From Nocardia stercoris (GTDB lineage Bacteria > Actinomycetota > Actinomycetes > Mycobacteriales > Mycobacteriaceae), in the NCBI RefSeq assembly GCF_003696265.1, contig NZ_RFFH01000017.1, positions 62,001-126,000 on the forward strand: 64,000 nucleotides of DNA, written 5' to 3'. A program made the translations under genes and the position numbers. The first letter of the stretch is position 1; the number at the start of each line of letters is the position of its first letter. This document shows positions 25,834 to 35,300 of the stretch, in pieces. The notes under the pieces were generated by a model. The model made no database searches. It worked only from the letters and a program-made list of their open reading frames with translations, and was not told where the DNA came from.

Positions 25834-27333
25834 CTACGCGGTGGCGGTCCGGTCCTCGACCACTACCCGGTCCCGGTCGAACACCGGACCCCGCACCGTG
25901 GCAGGCATGATCTTCACCCGTTTGCCCCGCAGCGCGCGCTTGATCAACGCCCGCTTCTCGGCCACGTTCGCCGCGTCCCACCGCGCGGTCCACACCTCCA
26001 CCGACTCCGCCACCGCCTCCTGCGAATCATCCACCGCATGAACAGCATCGAGCGCGTCGAGCTTGCCGCGCAGCTCAGCGATCCGCCGATCCAGGGGTTC
26101 CACGGCTGCGTCGTAACGTTCCAAGCTGATCTCCCCGCGACCCAACCGCCCCGACAACTGAGTCGCCAGCTCCTCCGCCGTCGCCAGATCGTCCGCGATC
26201 GGGCGGCGTTTCTCCGCCGCTGCGACCGCTGCGGTGTTGACTGCTTCGGCGTGACGCGGGTCAGACAGGATCGTCACCACCAGCGACCCCAACGCGGTAT
26301 CCAAAATCCGCATGTCCACCGACACTTTGTTACAGCCGCCCCCGGTCACCCGCTTCTGGCACCAATACCGCCGCCGCACCCCACCATCGGGGTAGGAGCC
26401 CCGATTCGGGTTCGGCCGCCCGGTCAATCCACGGCCACAATGACCGCAATGGACCAGTCCCGAGCACACGTACTCCGCCGAGGCAGGCCGGCCTTTGCCT
26501 CGCGCAGTGAACAGCGCTGTCAGCCGTTCCCAGTCGGTTTCACCGATCAACGGCGTGCCCGGGGCCCGCGCCACGATCTCGCCCAGATGAGCGACGTACC
26601 CTCCGTTGCGGGGATTGAGCGCGACTCGTTTCACCTTGTCCCCGGACCACTTCGCCTTCACGGTCGTGGTGATCCCGCGCCCGTTGAGATCGATCGCGAT
26701 CTTGCGCAGACTTTCCCCGGCCAGCAGCCGGGTCACCATCTCCCGCAACACCACCGCCTCGGACTCCCTCACGGTGACGCCGTCACGCTCGTACCCGAAC
26801 GGGCGATGGGTGTGATTCGTTTCGCCCCCAATCGCTTTCAGCCGCTTCCCGCGTTTCACACGGGTCGACAGGCGATCGGATTCGTAGGCTGCTGCGTTCA
26901 GCTGATCACGAAACGTTTTGCGGCCGTTGGCGGTCGACAGATCGTATTCACCCTCGCTGTCAAGGATCACCAGGCCCTTCTCGGCGGCCAGGATCAGTCG
27001 CTCTCCCTCGATCGGGCGGCGGGAGAACCGCGCCATGTCGAAGACCACCACACCCCCGGTAGCGCCTGATTCCAGGCGCTCCATCAACGACTCCCACGCT
27101 TTGCGGCGTACGCGCGGGTTCCACGCCGACCGGCCCTGGTCCACGAACACTTCCCCCACGGTCGCACCGTGTTCGGCGACCCGGACCCGGCAGTCGCCGA
27201 CCTGCCCGCCGGTAGACCGCTGCCGGTCGTCACCGACCCGCGATACCCGCGCATAAATGTCTAGAATCAACCCACCGGCACCCGCGACCAGGGCATTCGA
27301 CACAGTGACCACTCCCAAAAGAATTGGGGCCAC
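25834..27333 (-). CDS. Large serine recombinase / integrase
   Basis: 499 residues. The catalytic domain begins DIYARVSRVGDDRQRS with the nucleophilic Ser near residue 32; the conserved VVVFDMARFSRRPIEGE lies near 96. A recombinase domain (HRPFGYERDGVTV...LRKIAIDLNGRGITT) follows, then a zinc-ribbon (CSGLVHCGHCGRGL, later CQKRV and GCNKV) and a C-terminal coiled coil (LDRRIAELRGKLDAL), the full layout of a phage- or element-type integrase. A GTG start at 27333 or the GTG ten codons on are both possible. Its 5' end touches the truncated XRE gene, placing the crossover site there. Confidence 0.93.
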   Translation of the reverse strand: MAPILLGVVTVSNALVAGAGGLILDIYARVSRVGDDRQRSTGGQVGDCRVRVAEHGATVGEVFVDQGRSAWNPRVRRKAWESLMERLESGATGGVVVFDMARFSRRPIEGERLILAAEKGLVILDSEGEYDLSTANGRKTFRDQLNAAAYESDRLSTRVKRGKRLKAIGGETNHTHRPFGYERDGVTVRESEAVVLREMVTRLLAGESLRKIAIDLNGRGITTTVKAKWSGDKVKRVALNPRNGGYVAHLGEIVARAPGTPLIGETDWERLTALFTARGKGRPASAEYVCSGLVHCGHCGRGLTGRPNPNRGSYPDGGVRRRYWCQKRVTGGGCNKVSVDMRILDTALGSLVVTILSDPRHAEAVNTAAVAAAEKRRPIADDLATAEELATQLSGRLGRGEISLERYDAAVEPLDRRIAELRGKLDALDAVHAVDDSQEAVAESVEVWTARWDAANVAEKRALIKRALRGKRVKIMPATVRGPVFDRDRVVVEDRTATA

Positions 27334-27352
27334 TAATCATACGCTGACCCCC
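27329..27352. other. Inferred element/chromosome junction (att site) next to integrase
   Basis: Reading the minus strand, the XRE gene matches its family up to LAGVSV and then hits a TGA at 27337-27339, immediately followed by the integrase start region. Serine integrases commonly sit beside their attachment site. The exact core is not resolvable without an uninterrupted homologue. Confidence 0.55.
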
Positions 27353-27492
27353 GCCAGCTGGGCGACCTCCTCACGCCGGAGTCCGGGAACACGCCGGACT
27401 CCGGCGTGTGGGGACAAGCCGGCGGACTCGGGGCTGACGCGAGCCCGCCGGGACCGTAGGAACTCCCGAAGGTCGGTTTCGATCACGATCAC
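27337..27492 (-). pseudogene. XRE-family (MmyB-like) regulator, truncated by integration
   Basis: 51 residues from GTG 27492: TDLREFLRSRRARVSPESA, then RRVPGLRREEVAQLAGVSV, the near-invariant N-terminus of actinobacterial MmyB-like helix-turn-helix regulators, which normally continue DYYVRLEQGR for about 280 residues. Here the frame ends abruptly at the integrase. The rest of the gene is not found anywhere in the window. It is divergent from the SDR at 27638, which such regulators often control. Confidence 0.8.
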
Positions 27493-27637
27493 CCAGGCTA
27501 ACGACGGGTGGGCCGCAGAGGGGGTAACTTTGTGCCCCCGGTATGCCGTACCCCGGTAAAAACTGCCCTCTACCTGGCGATTCACTCCAGTGGTGTCCTG
27601 AATGGGTCCCGTACACCACTGACAGGAGAAGCAGAAA

Positions 27638-28372
27638 ATGGACAGGTCGAAGATCGTGTTGGTCACCGGTGCGTCCAGCGGTATCGGCGAGGCCACGGCC
27701 CGCCGTCTGGCCGCGGCCGGACATCACGTCGTCCTGGGTGCGCGGCGCGTGGACAGGTTGGCTCAACTGGTCACCGAGCTGAAGGAAGCCGGATACGACG
27801 CGGAGTACGCGCAGCTGGATGTGACCGACCCGGAGAATGTGCGTGCTGTCGTGAGCGATGTGCTCGCCCGCCACGGGCGGGTCGACGTGCTGGTCAACAA
27901 TGCCGGTGTAATGCCGCTATCGCTGGTCGCGGACCTACGGGTCGAGGACTGGGACCGAATGATCGACGTCAACCTGCGCGGCGTGCTGCACGGCATCGCG
28001 GCGGTGCTGCCGTCGATGCGCGTACACAGGTCCGGACACATCGTGAACATCGCCTCGACCGCGGCCGAGCGGGTGGACCCGACCGGGGTGGTGTATTCCG
28101 CAACGAAATACGCGGTGCGCGCTGTCTCCGAGGGCCTGCGCCAGGAGACTCCGGACATCCGCGTCACCCTGGTCAATCCCGGGCTCACCCGCACCGAACT
28201 CACTCACTCCGGCGGAACACCCGAGCTACAGGACGGGGTCCGCAGCGCCCTCGCCACAGTCGGTCTCGACGCCTCCGCCATTGCTGCCGCCATCGAATAC
28301 GCGGTCGGCCAACCCGACACCGTAGACGTCAACGAGATCATCGTTCGCTCGACCAGCTCGTTGCAGGGCTGA
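27638..28372 (+). CDS. SDR family oxidoreductase
   Basis: 244-residue classical SDR: TGASSGIGEATARRL near residue 9, NNAGVMPL near 85, Ser in IVNIASTAAER near 138, and catalytic YSATK (Tyr/Lys) near 151. NPGLTRTELTHSGG follows. It resembles the YdfG/NADP-dependent 3-hydroxy acid dehydrogenase group; the substrate is unknown. ATG follows AGGAGAAG. It was probably regulated by the divergent XRE gene, now disrupted. An aldo/keto reductase lies downstream. Confidence 0.88.
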   Translation: MDRSKIVLVTGASSGIGEATARRLAAAGHHVVLGARRVDRLAQLVTELKEAGYDAEYAQLDVTDPENVRAVVSDVLARHGRVDVLVNNAGVMPLSLVADLRVEDWDRMIDVNLRGVLHGIAAVLPSMRVHRSGHIVNIASTAAERVDPTGVVYSATKYAVRAVSEGLRQETPDIRVTLVNPGLTRTELTHSGGTPELQDGVRSALATVGLDASAIAAAIEYAVGQPDTVDVNEIIVRSTSSLQG

Positions 28373-28478
28373 AAGCACCGGAAAGACAAAGTAAGTGACA
28401 CAGTTGACCGGAAACGGCGCTCGGCACAGGTGGTGGCAGCGCAATCGGGCGGGCCGGTGCGCCGGCGCCGACGGCTGA

Positions 28479-28682
28479 AGGCGCTTTCGTGACGGCCGCG
28501 AGCCGCACCGGGGCGAGTTCGGCGGATTCTCCGAAGTCGTGGCCGCCGAAGCCGCCGACATCCTCGCCCGGCAGGCCGCATCCGACCGCAAGTGGGCCCG
28601 GCTCAGCGCGCGCACCGACTTCGTCCAACCCGACGCAGGTGCCATGGATCAGGATTCCGTCGATCGAAAGGACTCGAAATGA
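28479..28682 (+). pseudogene. C-terminal fragment of an unrecognised gene
   Basis: 67 codons with strong GC3 bias, ending in a TGA that overlaps the aldo/keto reductase ATG (ATGA). There is no in-frame start after the upstream TGA, so it looks like the surviving 3' end of a gene whose 5' part is lost. Recognisable text includes GGFSEVVAAEAADILARQAA and KWARLSARTDFVQPDAGAM; I do not know the family. Confidence 0.35.
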
Positions 28683-29551
28683 CAACCCCCGCAACCCGAA
28701 CCGTGACCATCGGCGGCGATCTGGCGGTGGGCCCGATCGGCTACGGCGCGATGCAGCTGACCGGGCCCAAAGTCTGGGGCCCCTACCCCGACCACGACCA
28801 CGGCATCGCCCTGCTGCGCTCCGCCGTCGACCTGGGCGTCACCTTCGTCGACACGGCCGACGTCTACGGCCCCCACTCCAACGAGGAACTCATCCGCGAG
28901 GCACTGCACCCCTATCCGCGGGATCTGGTGATCGCCACCAAAGGCGGATTCGTCCGCGGCGGACCCGAATACACCGATCTGGGTGCTGTCGGGAACCGGA
29001 ACTATCTGCGGCAGGCCGCGTACCTGAGCGCCCGGCGGCTCGGCCTGGACCACCTCGACCTGTACTACCTGCACACCCCGACCATGACCGATGCGCCCTT
29101 CGAGGAGATGATCGCCACCCTCGCGCAGCTGCGCCAGGACGGGCTCATCCGCCACATCGGGTTGTCCAACGTCAGCGGCGACCAGCTCCGCACCGCGCTG
29201 GCGATCACCGAGATCGCCGCGGTCACAGTGCATTACAACATCGCCGAGCGCGGCGGTGCCGCCGTCGGGCAGATCGCGCGCAGCACCGGCATCGTATTCT
29301 CCCCGTGGCATCCCGGCGTGATTCCTCGAGATGAGAACGCCCGCGCGGTGATCGATCCGATCGCCGCCGAGCATCACGCCACCGCCCGGCAGATCGCCCT
29401 CGCCTGGCAGCTGCATCGCGGCGAGCACACACTGCCCATCCCCGGCACAACCAGCATCGAGCACCTCGAGGACAATATCGCTGCCGGCCGCATCGCACTC
29501 TCGCCCACAGAGGTCGCCGCAATCACCGCACTCGCAGCCGAAGAAGTATGA
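28679..29551 (+). CDS. Aldo/keto reductase
   Basis: 290-residue (alpha/beta)8 NADPH-dependent reductase. The catalytic tetrad is visible: Asp and Tyr in FVDTADVYGPHSNEE (near residues 57-62), Lys in VIATKGGF near 85, His in DLYYLHTP near 130. NADPH-binding IPGTTSIEHLEDN is near residue 255. It belongs to the AKR13-like group of broad-substrate carbonyl reductases. Start ATG overlaps the stop of the fragment upstream and follows GAAAGGA. Confidence 0.9.
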   Translation: MTTPATRTVTIGGDLAVGPIGYGAMQLTGPKVWGPYPDHDHGIALLRSAVDLGVTFVDTADVYGPHSNEELIREALHPYPRDLVIATKGGFVRGGPEYTDLGAVGNRNYLRQAAYLSARRLGLDHLDLYYLHTPTMTDAPFEEMIATLAQLRQDGLIRHIGLSNVSGDQLRTALAITEIAAVTVHYNIAERGGAAVGQIARSTGIVFSPWHPGVIPRDENARAVIDPIAAEHHATARQIALAWQLHRGEHTLPIPGTTSIEHLEDNIAAGRIALSPTEVAAITALAAEEV

Positions 29552-29742
29552 CGGTCACCGCCCACGGGCACCGACCGGGTTACCGACGTTCCCCGACGAG
29601 GTTCGCTCGCGTGGCCCCGACCCCTGGCCCGATGGTCCGGGCGCACGGCCAGGGGTGATCACGGGTGCGAAGCACAGGCGCAGTGACGGACCGTGTTCTA
29701 TGCCGCGGGATGTTCCTGCGGGTGAGGCAAGGAGCGACGGAC

Positions 29743-30465
29743 ATGGATCTACTCGATGATGTGGTCAACGCGTACGGCGGTATCGAGCGCTGGCGGCAGC
29801 TCGACACCATCACCGCGCATCAGCGCGTCGGTGGGGTGCTGTGGACGCTCAAGGGTGTCGACGGGATCCTCGACGATTCGACCGTGCAGATCCGGGTGCA
29901 GGAGGAACGCACCTGGCTCCGGCCGGCGTCGACACCCGATGTACGGCTGTCCTTCGGTCCCGATCGCGTGACGATCGAGACCGACGATCCCGCAGCCCGG
30001 GTGGTCGAGGAACTGGCCGATCCGCGCGACTCGTTCGCCGGTCATACCCTGGAAACCCCCTGGTCGACTTTGCAATTGGCGTATTTCTCCGGCTACGCCA
30101 TGTGGACCTACCTGTCCGAGCCCTATTCGTTGACCTTGCCCGGGGTGTACACCGAGGAGCTCAGCACCTGGCATGAGGACGGGCAGACCTGGCGGCGGCT
30201 AGGAGTGCGATACCCGGACACCATCGCTACGCACAGTGCCGTTCAGGTGCTCTACATCGACGCCGACGGCCTGATTCGCCGGCGTGATTACGAGGTCGAC
30301 ATCTCGGCGAATTCGCCTGCCGCCCATTACTCGAGCGACTTTCTGAGTGTCGACGGCATCGTCCTGCCGACCAACCGCGTCGTCTACGGCCGCGACGCGT
30401 CCGGACACCGCGTAGCGGATCCGATCCTCGTCACCGTCGCGCTCGACAATGTGACGGTCGGCTGA
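29743..30465 (+). CDS. Conserved hypothetical protein
   Basis: 240 residues, hydrophilic, no signal peptide or membrane span. It starts LLDDVVNAYGGIERWRQLD and contains GVDGILDDSTVQIRVQEER and a C-terminal FLSVDGIVLPTNRVVYGRD, a pattern seen in uncharacterised actinobacterial proteins with an outer-membrane-lipoprotein-like beta fold; no function is known. ATG 29743 follows AAGGAG. It is convergent with the LuxR regulator. Confidence 0.75.
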   Translation: MDLLDDVVNAYGGIERWRQLDTITAHQRVGGVLWTLKGVDGILDDSTVQIRVQEERTWLRPASTPDVRLSFGPDRVTIETDDPAARVVEELADPRDSFAGHTLETPWSTLQLAYFSGYAMWTYLSEPYSLTLPGVYTEELSTWHEDGQTWRRLGVRYPDTIATHSAVQVLYIDADGLIRRRDYEVDISANSPAAHYSSDFLSVDGIVLPTNRVVYGRDASGHRVADPILVTVALDNVTVG

Positions 30466-30516
30466 CGGCAACCGGCTGCGGCGGGGTGGCAGCGAGAACG
30501 ACCACCTCGCCGGCCT

Positions 30517-33279
30517 TCACTCAGCCCGAACGCGGTCCGCCACGCGGTCGGGCAGCGCGTCGCGCAGGCCGCGTCGGGAAGTGATCCCCAGCTTGTCGAA
30601 GACTTTGCGCAGGTGCCATTCTACGGTGCGGGCACTGAGGTACAGCTCGCTGCCGATTTCCTGATTGGTGCGGCCGTCGCGCGCCAGCTGCGCGATCTGG
30701 TGCTCCTGTGGGGTCAGATCGTTACGGGTATCGGCTGTCCGTTTGCGGACCTTCTCGCCGGTGGCGAGCAGCTCGTGCCGGGCACGTTCGGCGAAGCCGT
30801 CGGCTCCCATCGCGACGAATTCCTCGAAGGCTCGCTTCAGATGGGTGCGCGCATCACCGCGCCGGCGTTGCCGGCGCAGCCACTCACCGAACAACAGACT
30901 CGAGCGGGCCAGCTCGAAGCGAAGGCGGGTGCGCCCGAGACAGTCCACCGACTCGGCGTAGAAATGCTCGGCCGTGTCGTCGGGACCGGTCAGGGCCCGT
31001 GCGCGAGCCAGCAACCCGGCAGCCCAATCCGAGTCCGGAACCGCTGTGTAGGTGGTCAATCGGTCCAGCGCGGTCATCGCCGCCGCGACGGCCCCGCTGC
31101 GTACGGCGGCTTCCACGAGATCCGGCAGCGCCTGCGCGGTGAACGGACCGAGGTTCCCGTCGGCCGCCCGGACCGCCGCGTCGAAGGCCAGGTCGTATCG
31201 GCCGAGACCGAGCTGCAGTAGCGCAGTGGCGCGATGGGTGATCTGCAGTCCCAGCCCTTCGCCGCGAGCCGTGGCCTCAGCGGCCGCCGTCGCGAGCACC
31301 GGTTCGGCCCGGGTGGCGTTTCCCTGGTAGGCCAGCAGGAACAGATCGCCGTACGACGCCCGCAGTGTTCCGGTGACTTCCTTGACCCGCTGCTCCTCCA
31401 GGCCGAGAGCACGCGCGTGCTCGACGTCGCCGCGCCACAGCGCCACCACGCGATGTGCGTTGAGCGCATTGGCCAGCGGCGCAAGGGCTCCGGCTCGACG
31501 GGCCAGCTCCACGTGCCGGCTGCTGACCGCGTCCCATGCCTCGAAGTCCCACAGCGACAGGGCCGCGTTTGCGACCAGGACACCGCGGCGCAGGAAGACA
31601 TCGGTGGGGAGTTCGGCATCGAGGAAGTACGTCACTGCCTCCCGGAGCGCAGGCGCCGCGGCCGCCGTTCCGGCGGTGACCATGGTGGCCAGCCCGGATC
31701 CCAGCGCGTCGGCGGGATCCGGCGGATCCGCGGCCGGTACCGCGCAGGCAGCTCCCGACACCGTCACCAGGTCGGCGTCCGCATCGGCCAGGCGGCCCGC
31801 GACCAATGCGGCACCCCACGCGTCCACATAGGTGTCGCGCGCCAGCCTTCGGTCGAGCGATTCGAGGCGCCGAGCCGCCCGCAGCAGCGCCAATGCGGCG
31901 TCGCTGCCGGATCTCGCCGCACGGCCGGTGAGACCGCGCACCAGATCCGCGCGGGCGCGTTGCAGCTCGTCGACCGCGCCGGCCTCGGCTTCGGCGACGA
32001 GACCGAGCGCCGTGTCGTATCGTCCCGCGTCGAGCTGCGCTTGCGCCGCCTCCAGGGTTCGTTCGGTGCGTAGTCGTGCGTCTGCGGTGAGCGCCGCCGC
32101 CCGCTGCAGGAAGGACGCGGCCGCCGCGACACCCCCGCGCGTCCTGGCCCGTTCGGCCGCGTCGTACAGCGCGGTCGCGACCTTTTCGTCGGGTCCGGTG
32201 GTCGCGGCGCCGAGATGCCAGACCCGGCGCTCCGGCTCGGACTCCGGATCGAGCGCATCGGCCAGGGCGGCGTTCACCGTGCGGCGCTCCTCGGCGGTTC
32301 CGGCGGCGTAGGCGGCACTGCGAATCAGCGGGTGGCTGAACCGCGCCTGTCCCCCGACCTCGAAGAGCTGCTCCTCCCCTGCGGGTGCCGCGGCGGAGGG
32401 CCGCAAGCCCAGTGACTCGGCGGCCCGCCACAGCACGGTGGCGTCTCCGGTGGGTTCTGCCGCGGCCAGCAGCAACAGGTGCCGAGTCGGGTCAGGTAGC
32501 GCTCGAATCCGCCGCACGTAGTGGTCGTGCAGGCTGCCGGCGCCGATCGCGGGGAATGCGAACCCGCCCATCAGCTCGGCCTTTCCACGCTGGGCCAGCT
32601 CCAGCAGAGCCAGGGGGTTCCCCCGGGTCTCAGCGACGATTCGGTCCCGAACCCGGCTGTCGAACTGCCCGGGCAGGGTCGCGGTCAGCAGCGCGAGCGC
32701 CGCGTCGTGGCCGAGACCCGAGACAGGGAGTGCGGGAATGCCCGCCAGCAGCTTCTCGCCCTCGGGCTCGCGCACCGCGAACACCATCAGCACCGACTCC
32801 GCCGCCAGCCTCCTGGCCACGAAACCCAGGATCTGGATCGACGCGTCGTCGATCCACTGGGCATCGTCGATCAGGCACACGGCCGGCTGGTCGTTCGCCG
32901 CCTCCGCCAACAGCCCCAGGACCGCCAGCCCGAGGACGAACTTGTCGGGCGCATCCCCCGCCACATATCCGAACGCGATCCGCAACGCCCGCTGCTGCGG
33001 ATCCGGCAGGCCCGCAATCAGATCCAGCATCGGAGAGCACAACTGGTGCAGGGCCGCGAACGGCAGTTCGAGCTCGGATTCCATCCCGGTCACCGCGGCC
33101 ACCCGGCATCCGGTCGCCCGCTCCGAGAGGTAGGCCAGCAGCGTGGTCTTGCCGATACCGGCTTCGCCGCGGAGCACGAGCGCACCGCTCGCACCGTGCC
33201 GAACCCGGTACAGGGCGTCGTCGAGGCGGGACAGTTCCTCCGTGCGACCGCGAAGGGCGGTGGTCGGTGTGGCGGCCAT
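30517..33279 (-). CDS. LuxR-family ATPase transcriptional regulator (LAL/MalT type)
   Basis: 920 residues: N-terminal AAA ATPase with Walker A GEAGIGKTTLL near residue 40 and Walker B VCLIDDAQWID near 135; a long TPR-like alanine-rich central region; and a C-terminal LuxR helix-turn-helix (LTPQEHQIAQLARDGRTNQE...SARTVEWHLRKVFDKLG) near 850-900. LAL regulators respond to an inducer and activate adjacent operons. It lies immediately upstream, on the same strand order, of no gene but next to the hydrolase/reductase/SRPBCC/VOC operon, which it probably controls. Confidence 0.93.
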   Translation of the reverse strand: MAATPTTALRGRTEELSRLDDALYRVRHGASGALVLRGEAGIGKTTLLAYLSERATGCRVAAVTGMESELELPFAALHQLCSPMLDLIAGLPDPQQRALRIAFGYVAGDAPDKFVLGLAVLGLLAEAANDQPAVCLIDDAQWIDDASIQILGFVARRLAAESVLMVFAVREPEGEKLLAGIPALPVSGLGHDAALALLTATLPGQFDSRVRDRIVAETRGNPLALLELAQRGKAELMGGFAFPAIGAGSLHDHYVRRIRALPDPTRHLLLLAAAEPTGDATVLWRAAESLGLRPSAAAPAGEEQLFEVGGQARFSHPLIRSAAYAAGTAEERRTVNAALADALDPESEPERRVWHLGAATTGPDEKVATALYDAAERARTRGGVAAAASFLQRAAALTADARLRTERTLEAAQAQLDAGRYDTALGLVAEAEAGAVDELQRARADLVRGLTGRAARSGSDAALALLRAARRLESLDRRLARDTYVDAWGAALVAGRLADADADLVTVSGAACAVPAADPPDPADALGSGLATMVTAGTAAAAPALREAVTYFLDAELPTDVFLRRGVLVANAALSLWDFEAWDAVSSRHVELARRAGALAPLANALNAHRVVALWRGDVEHARALGLEEQRVKEVTGTLRASYGDLFLLAYQGNATRAEPVLATAAAEATARGEGLGLQITHRATALLQLGLGRYDLAFDAAVRAADGNLGPFTAQALPDLVEAAVRSGAVAAAMTALDRLTTYTAVPDSDWAAGLLARARALTGPDDTAEHFYAESVDCLGRTRLRFELARSSLLFGEWLRRQRRRGDARTHLKRAFEEFVAMGADGFAERARHELLATGEKVRKRTADTRNDLTPQEHQIAQLARDGRTNQEIGSELYLSARTVEWHLRKVFDKLGITSRRGLRDALPDRVADRVRAE

Positions 33280-33323
33280 CCCGCCACACTAGCCACCGCC
33301 CTCGTGTCGTACCGCACGCGCCG

Positions 33324-34199
33324 CTACGCGGTTCGGCCGCCGAGGAATTCGTCTACCAGCGTGGCGAACTGGCTGGGGTACTGGAAGAGGAACCCGTGGG
33401 CCGCGTCGCTGAAGATCCGCAGCCGGGCGTTGGGCAGATGGTCGACGAGGAGTTGCGAATTCACCGTGGGGATCATCAGATCGTTGTCTCCGGCGGCCAC
33501 CAACGTCGGCGCGGTGATACCCGCCAGGCGGGCCAGCCTGCTCGGGTCCGGGATTCCCCACTCGACGATCGCGTCGTATTGCGCTCGCGCGACCTCGGGG
33601 CCGGTGGGCCGGTCGGCGTTCTCGGTTCGGCTGAAGATGCGCTGCACGTATTCGATGCCGAGTGCGCGGCTGCTCTCGGTGACGCCGAAGAAGATGTGCA
33701 GCAGATCCTCGAGTCCGTTGTCCGCCTGGATCGCGGTGCGCTCGATATCGAAAGTCCAGCCGTGCATTTGGCGGCCGCCGCGCGGCCCGGTGCCGGCCAG
33801 CACGAGCCGGCGCACGACCCGTGGCCGCAGCAGCGCGATCTCCTGGGCGACCATGCCGCCGAGCGAGAACCCGAGCAGGTCGACCTCGTCGAGGTCGAGC
33901 GCGTCCAGGAACGCGATCGCGTCGCGCGCCATCTGTGTCACCGACACCGGGACCGTTCCGGTGGACAGACCGACGCCGGTGTTGTCGAGCAGCACCACCT
34001 CGCGGTGCTGGGCGAGACTGTCGACCAGGATCGGGTCCCAGTTGTCGAGGTTGCCCCGAAAGTGCTGCAGGAAAACCAAAGGCGGCGCTCCGGCGGTGTT
34101 ACCGAAGCGACGGTAGGCGTAGGTGACGCCGTTGGCGGCGTCGACAGTGTGGATCCGGGCGGTCAGCTGGGACTGCTCGGCGATCTCGGTCGTGGTCAT
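33324..34199 (-). CDS. Alpha/beta hydrolase
   Basis: 291 residues. Oxyanion HFRGNLDNWDP, nucleophile elbow LLGFSLGGM (Ser near residue 105), acid Asp in TLVAAGDNDLMIPT near 230 and catalytic His in DAAHGFLFQYP near 262 make a complete triad. It is close to haloperoxidase/esterase-type hydrolases often found beside quinone reductases. I chose ATG 34199 (MTTTEIAEQ), behind GAGAAG. It is the last gene of the minus-strand operon that starts with the VOC gene at 36456. Confidence 0.88.
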   Translation of the reverse strand: MTTTEIAEQSQLTARIHTVDAANGVTYAYRRFGNTAGAPPLVFLQHFRGNLDNWDPILVDSLAQHREVVLLDNTGVGLSTGTVPVSVTQMARDAIAFLDALDLDEVDLLGFSLGGMVAQEIALLRPRVVRRLVLAGTGPRGGRQMHGWTFDIERTAIQADNGLEDLLHIFFGVTESSRALGIEYVQRIFSRTENADRPTGPEVARAQYDAIVEWGIPDPSRLARLAGITAPTLVAAGDNDLMIPTVNSQLLVDHLPNARLRIFSDAAHGFLFQYPSQFATLVDEFLGGRTA

Positions 34200-34289
34200 G
34201 TGCTTCTCGCTCTGTTTCGTAGTGTTGTGTCGGCGATCTCCGTGGGGGCGCCCGTGGTGCGTGCGGTCGGGCACGCGCCACGGGCGCGG

Positions 34290-35300
34290 TCAGGGTCGGG
34301 TGACGGGGACGATGAGGACCTTGCCGTTGCGCTCGGTCTGCTGGGCGTGCCGGATTGCCTTGGCGAAGTCCTCGAGCGGGTAGGTCGCGGTGATCTCGGC
34401 GCCGATCACTCCTTCGGACACCAGGCCGGCGAGTTCGGTGTACATCCGCTGAACCTTCTCGCTCGGTGCGTTGTGCAGCTAGCCGACGATGTAGACCGAC
34501 CGCAGCGCTATGCCCCGGTAGATCAAGTCCGCGAGCGGGATCGCGGGTGTCTGTCCCGTCGCCGACGCGAATGCCACCACCGTGCCGCCGTCTGCCACCG
34601 CCGGCACCAGCCGGGCCACCTGGGCCGGGTCACCGGTGCCCTCGAACAAAACCCGAAGACGTTCTCCCGCAAGCGCATCCGCAATCCGGGCAGACAGATC
34701 CTCGCCGTCGACCAGCACGATGTCGGCGCCCAGATCCTTCACCTCGTCGACGACTGCCTCACGCCGGACGACGGCCAGTACCGCGAGCCCCGCCCGTTTC
34801 GCCAGCGGGACGAGGTAGTGGGCGACAGCCGAATTGGCCAGATCCAGACCGATCCAGTCGCCGGGCTCCAGGTCGACGTACTCGTGCAGCAGCACGTGGG
34901 CGGTGGCCGGGTTGACCGCGAGCATCGCCAGTTGCAGGGGGTCCGCGTCCTCGGGGACCGGAACAACGTTGGCTGCGGGAACCACCGTTCTGGTCGCCCA
35001 GGTGCCGAACCGGAAGGTAGGGATCATGATCACGCGCCGCCCGAGTAGGGCCGCGTCCACGCCCGACCCCACCGCGACGACCCGGCCCACGCCCTCGGCA
35101 CCCATCGCCGCGGGCACTTCGGGATAGACCCCGAACCAGCCCATGGCGAAGAGCGTGTCGGCGCCGTTGACCGGTGCCGCTTCGACCTCGACCACGACCT
35201 CACCGGCGCCTGCCGTGAGGTTCGCCTCGGATACCAGGGCGATGTTGTTCTCGAGGTCCGTGCCCACCGCGGTCACGATCACCTTGTCCACCGCGGTCAC
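34290..35300 (-). pseudogene. NADPH:quinone reductase-like gene interrupted by an in-frame amber codon
   Basis: MDR-family zinc-independent oxidoreductase. The frame runs from GTG 35300 (overlapping the SRPBCC stop, GTGA, behind AAGGAGG) through EVEAAPVNGADTLFAM, AMGAEGVGRVVAVGSG, and VAFASATGQTPAIPLADL to VYIVG, where TAG (34479-34481) intervenes. The same frame continues LHNAPSEKVQRMYTELAGLV to a normal TGA at 34290. Homologues have Trp or similar at the stop position, so TGG to TAG is the simplest cause. Without readthrough the product is 273 rather than 336 residues and lacks the last strand of the catalytic domain. Confidence 0.85.

Noticed and set aside
27329..27352. A tRNA as integration target
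   Set aside because: No cloverleaf-like sequence near the integrase; the junction falls in an XRE protein gene instead.
28479..28678. Long leader or second start for the aldo/keto reductase
   Set aside because: The frame of the reductase before 28679 encodes no family sequence; the coding-like part is in a different frame and ends at the ATG.
31277..32431. Long open frame inside the LuxR-type regulator
   Set aside because: Frame shadow of the 920-aa gene; glycine/arginine-rich and without its own start context.
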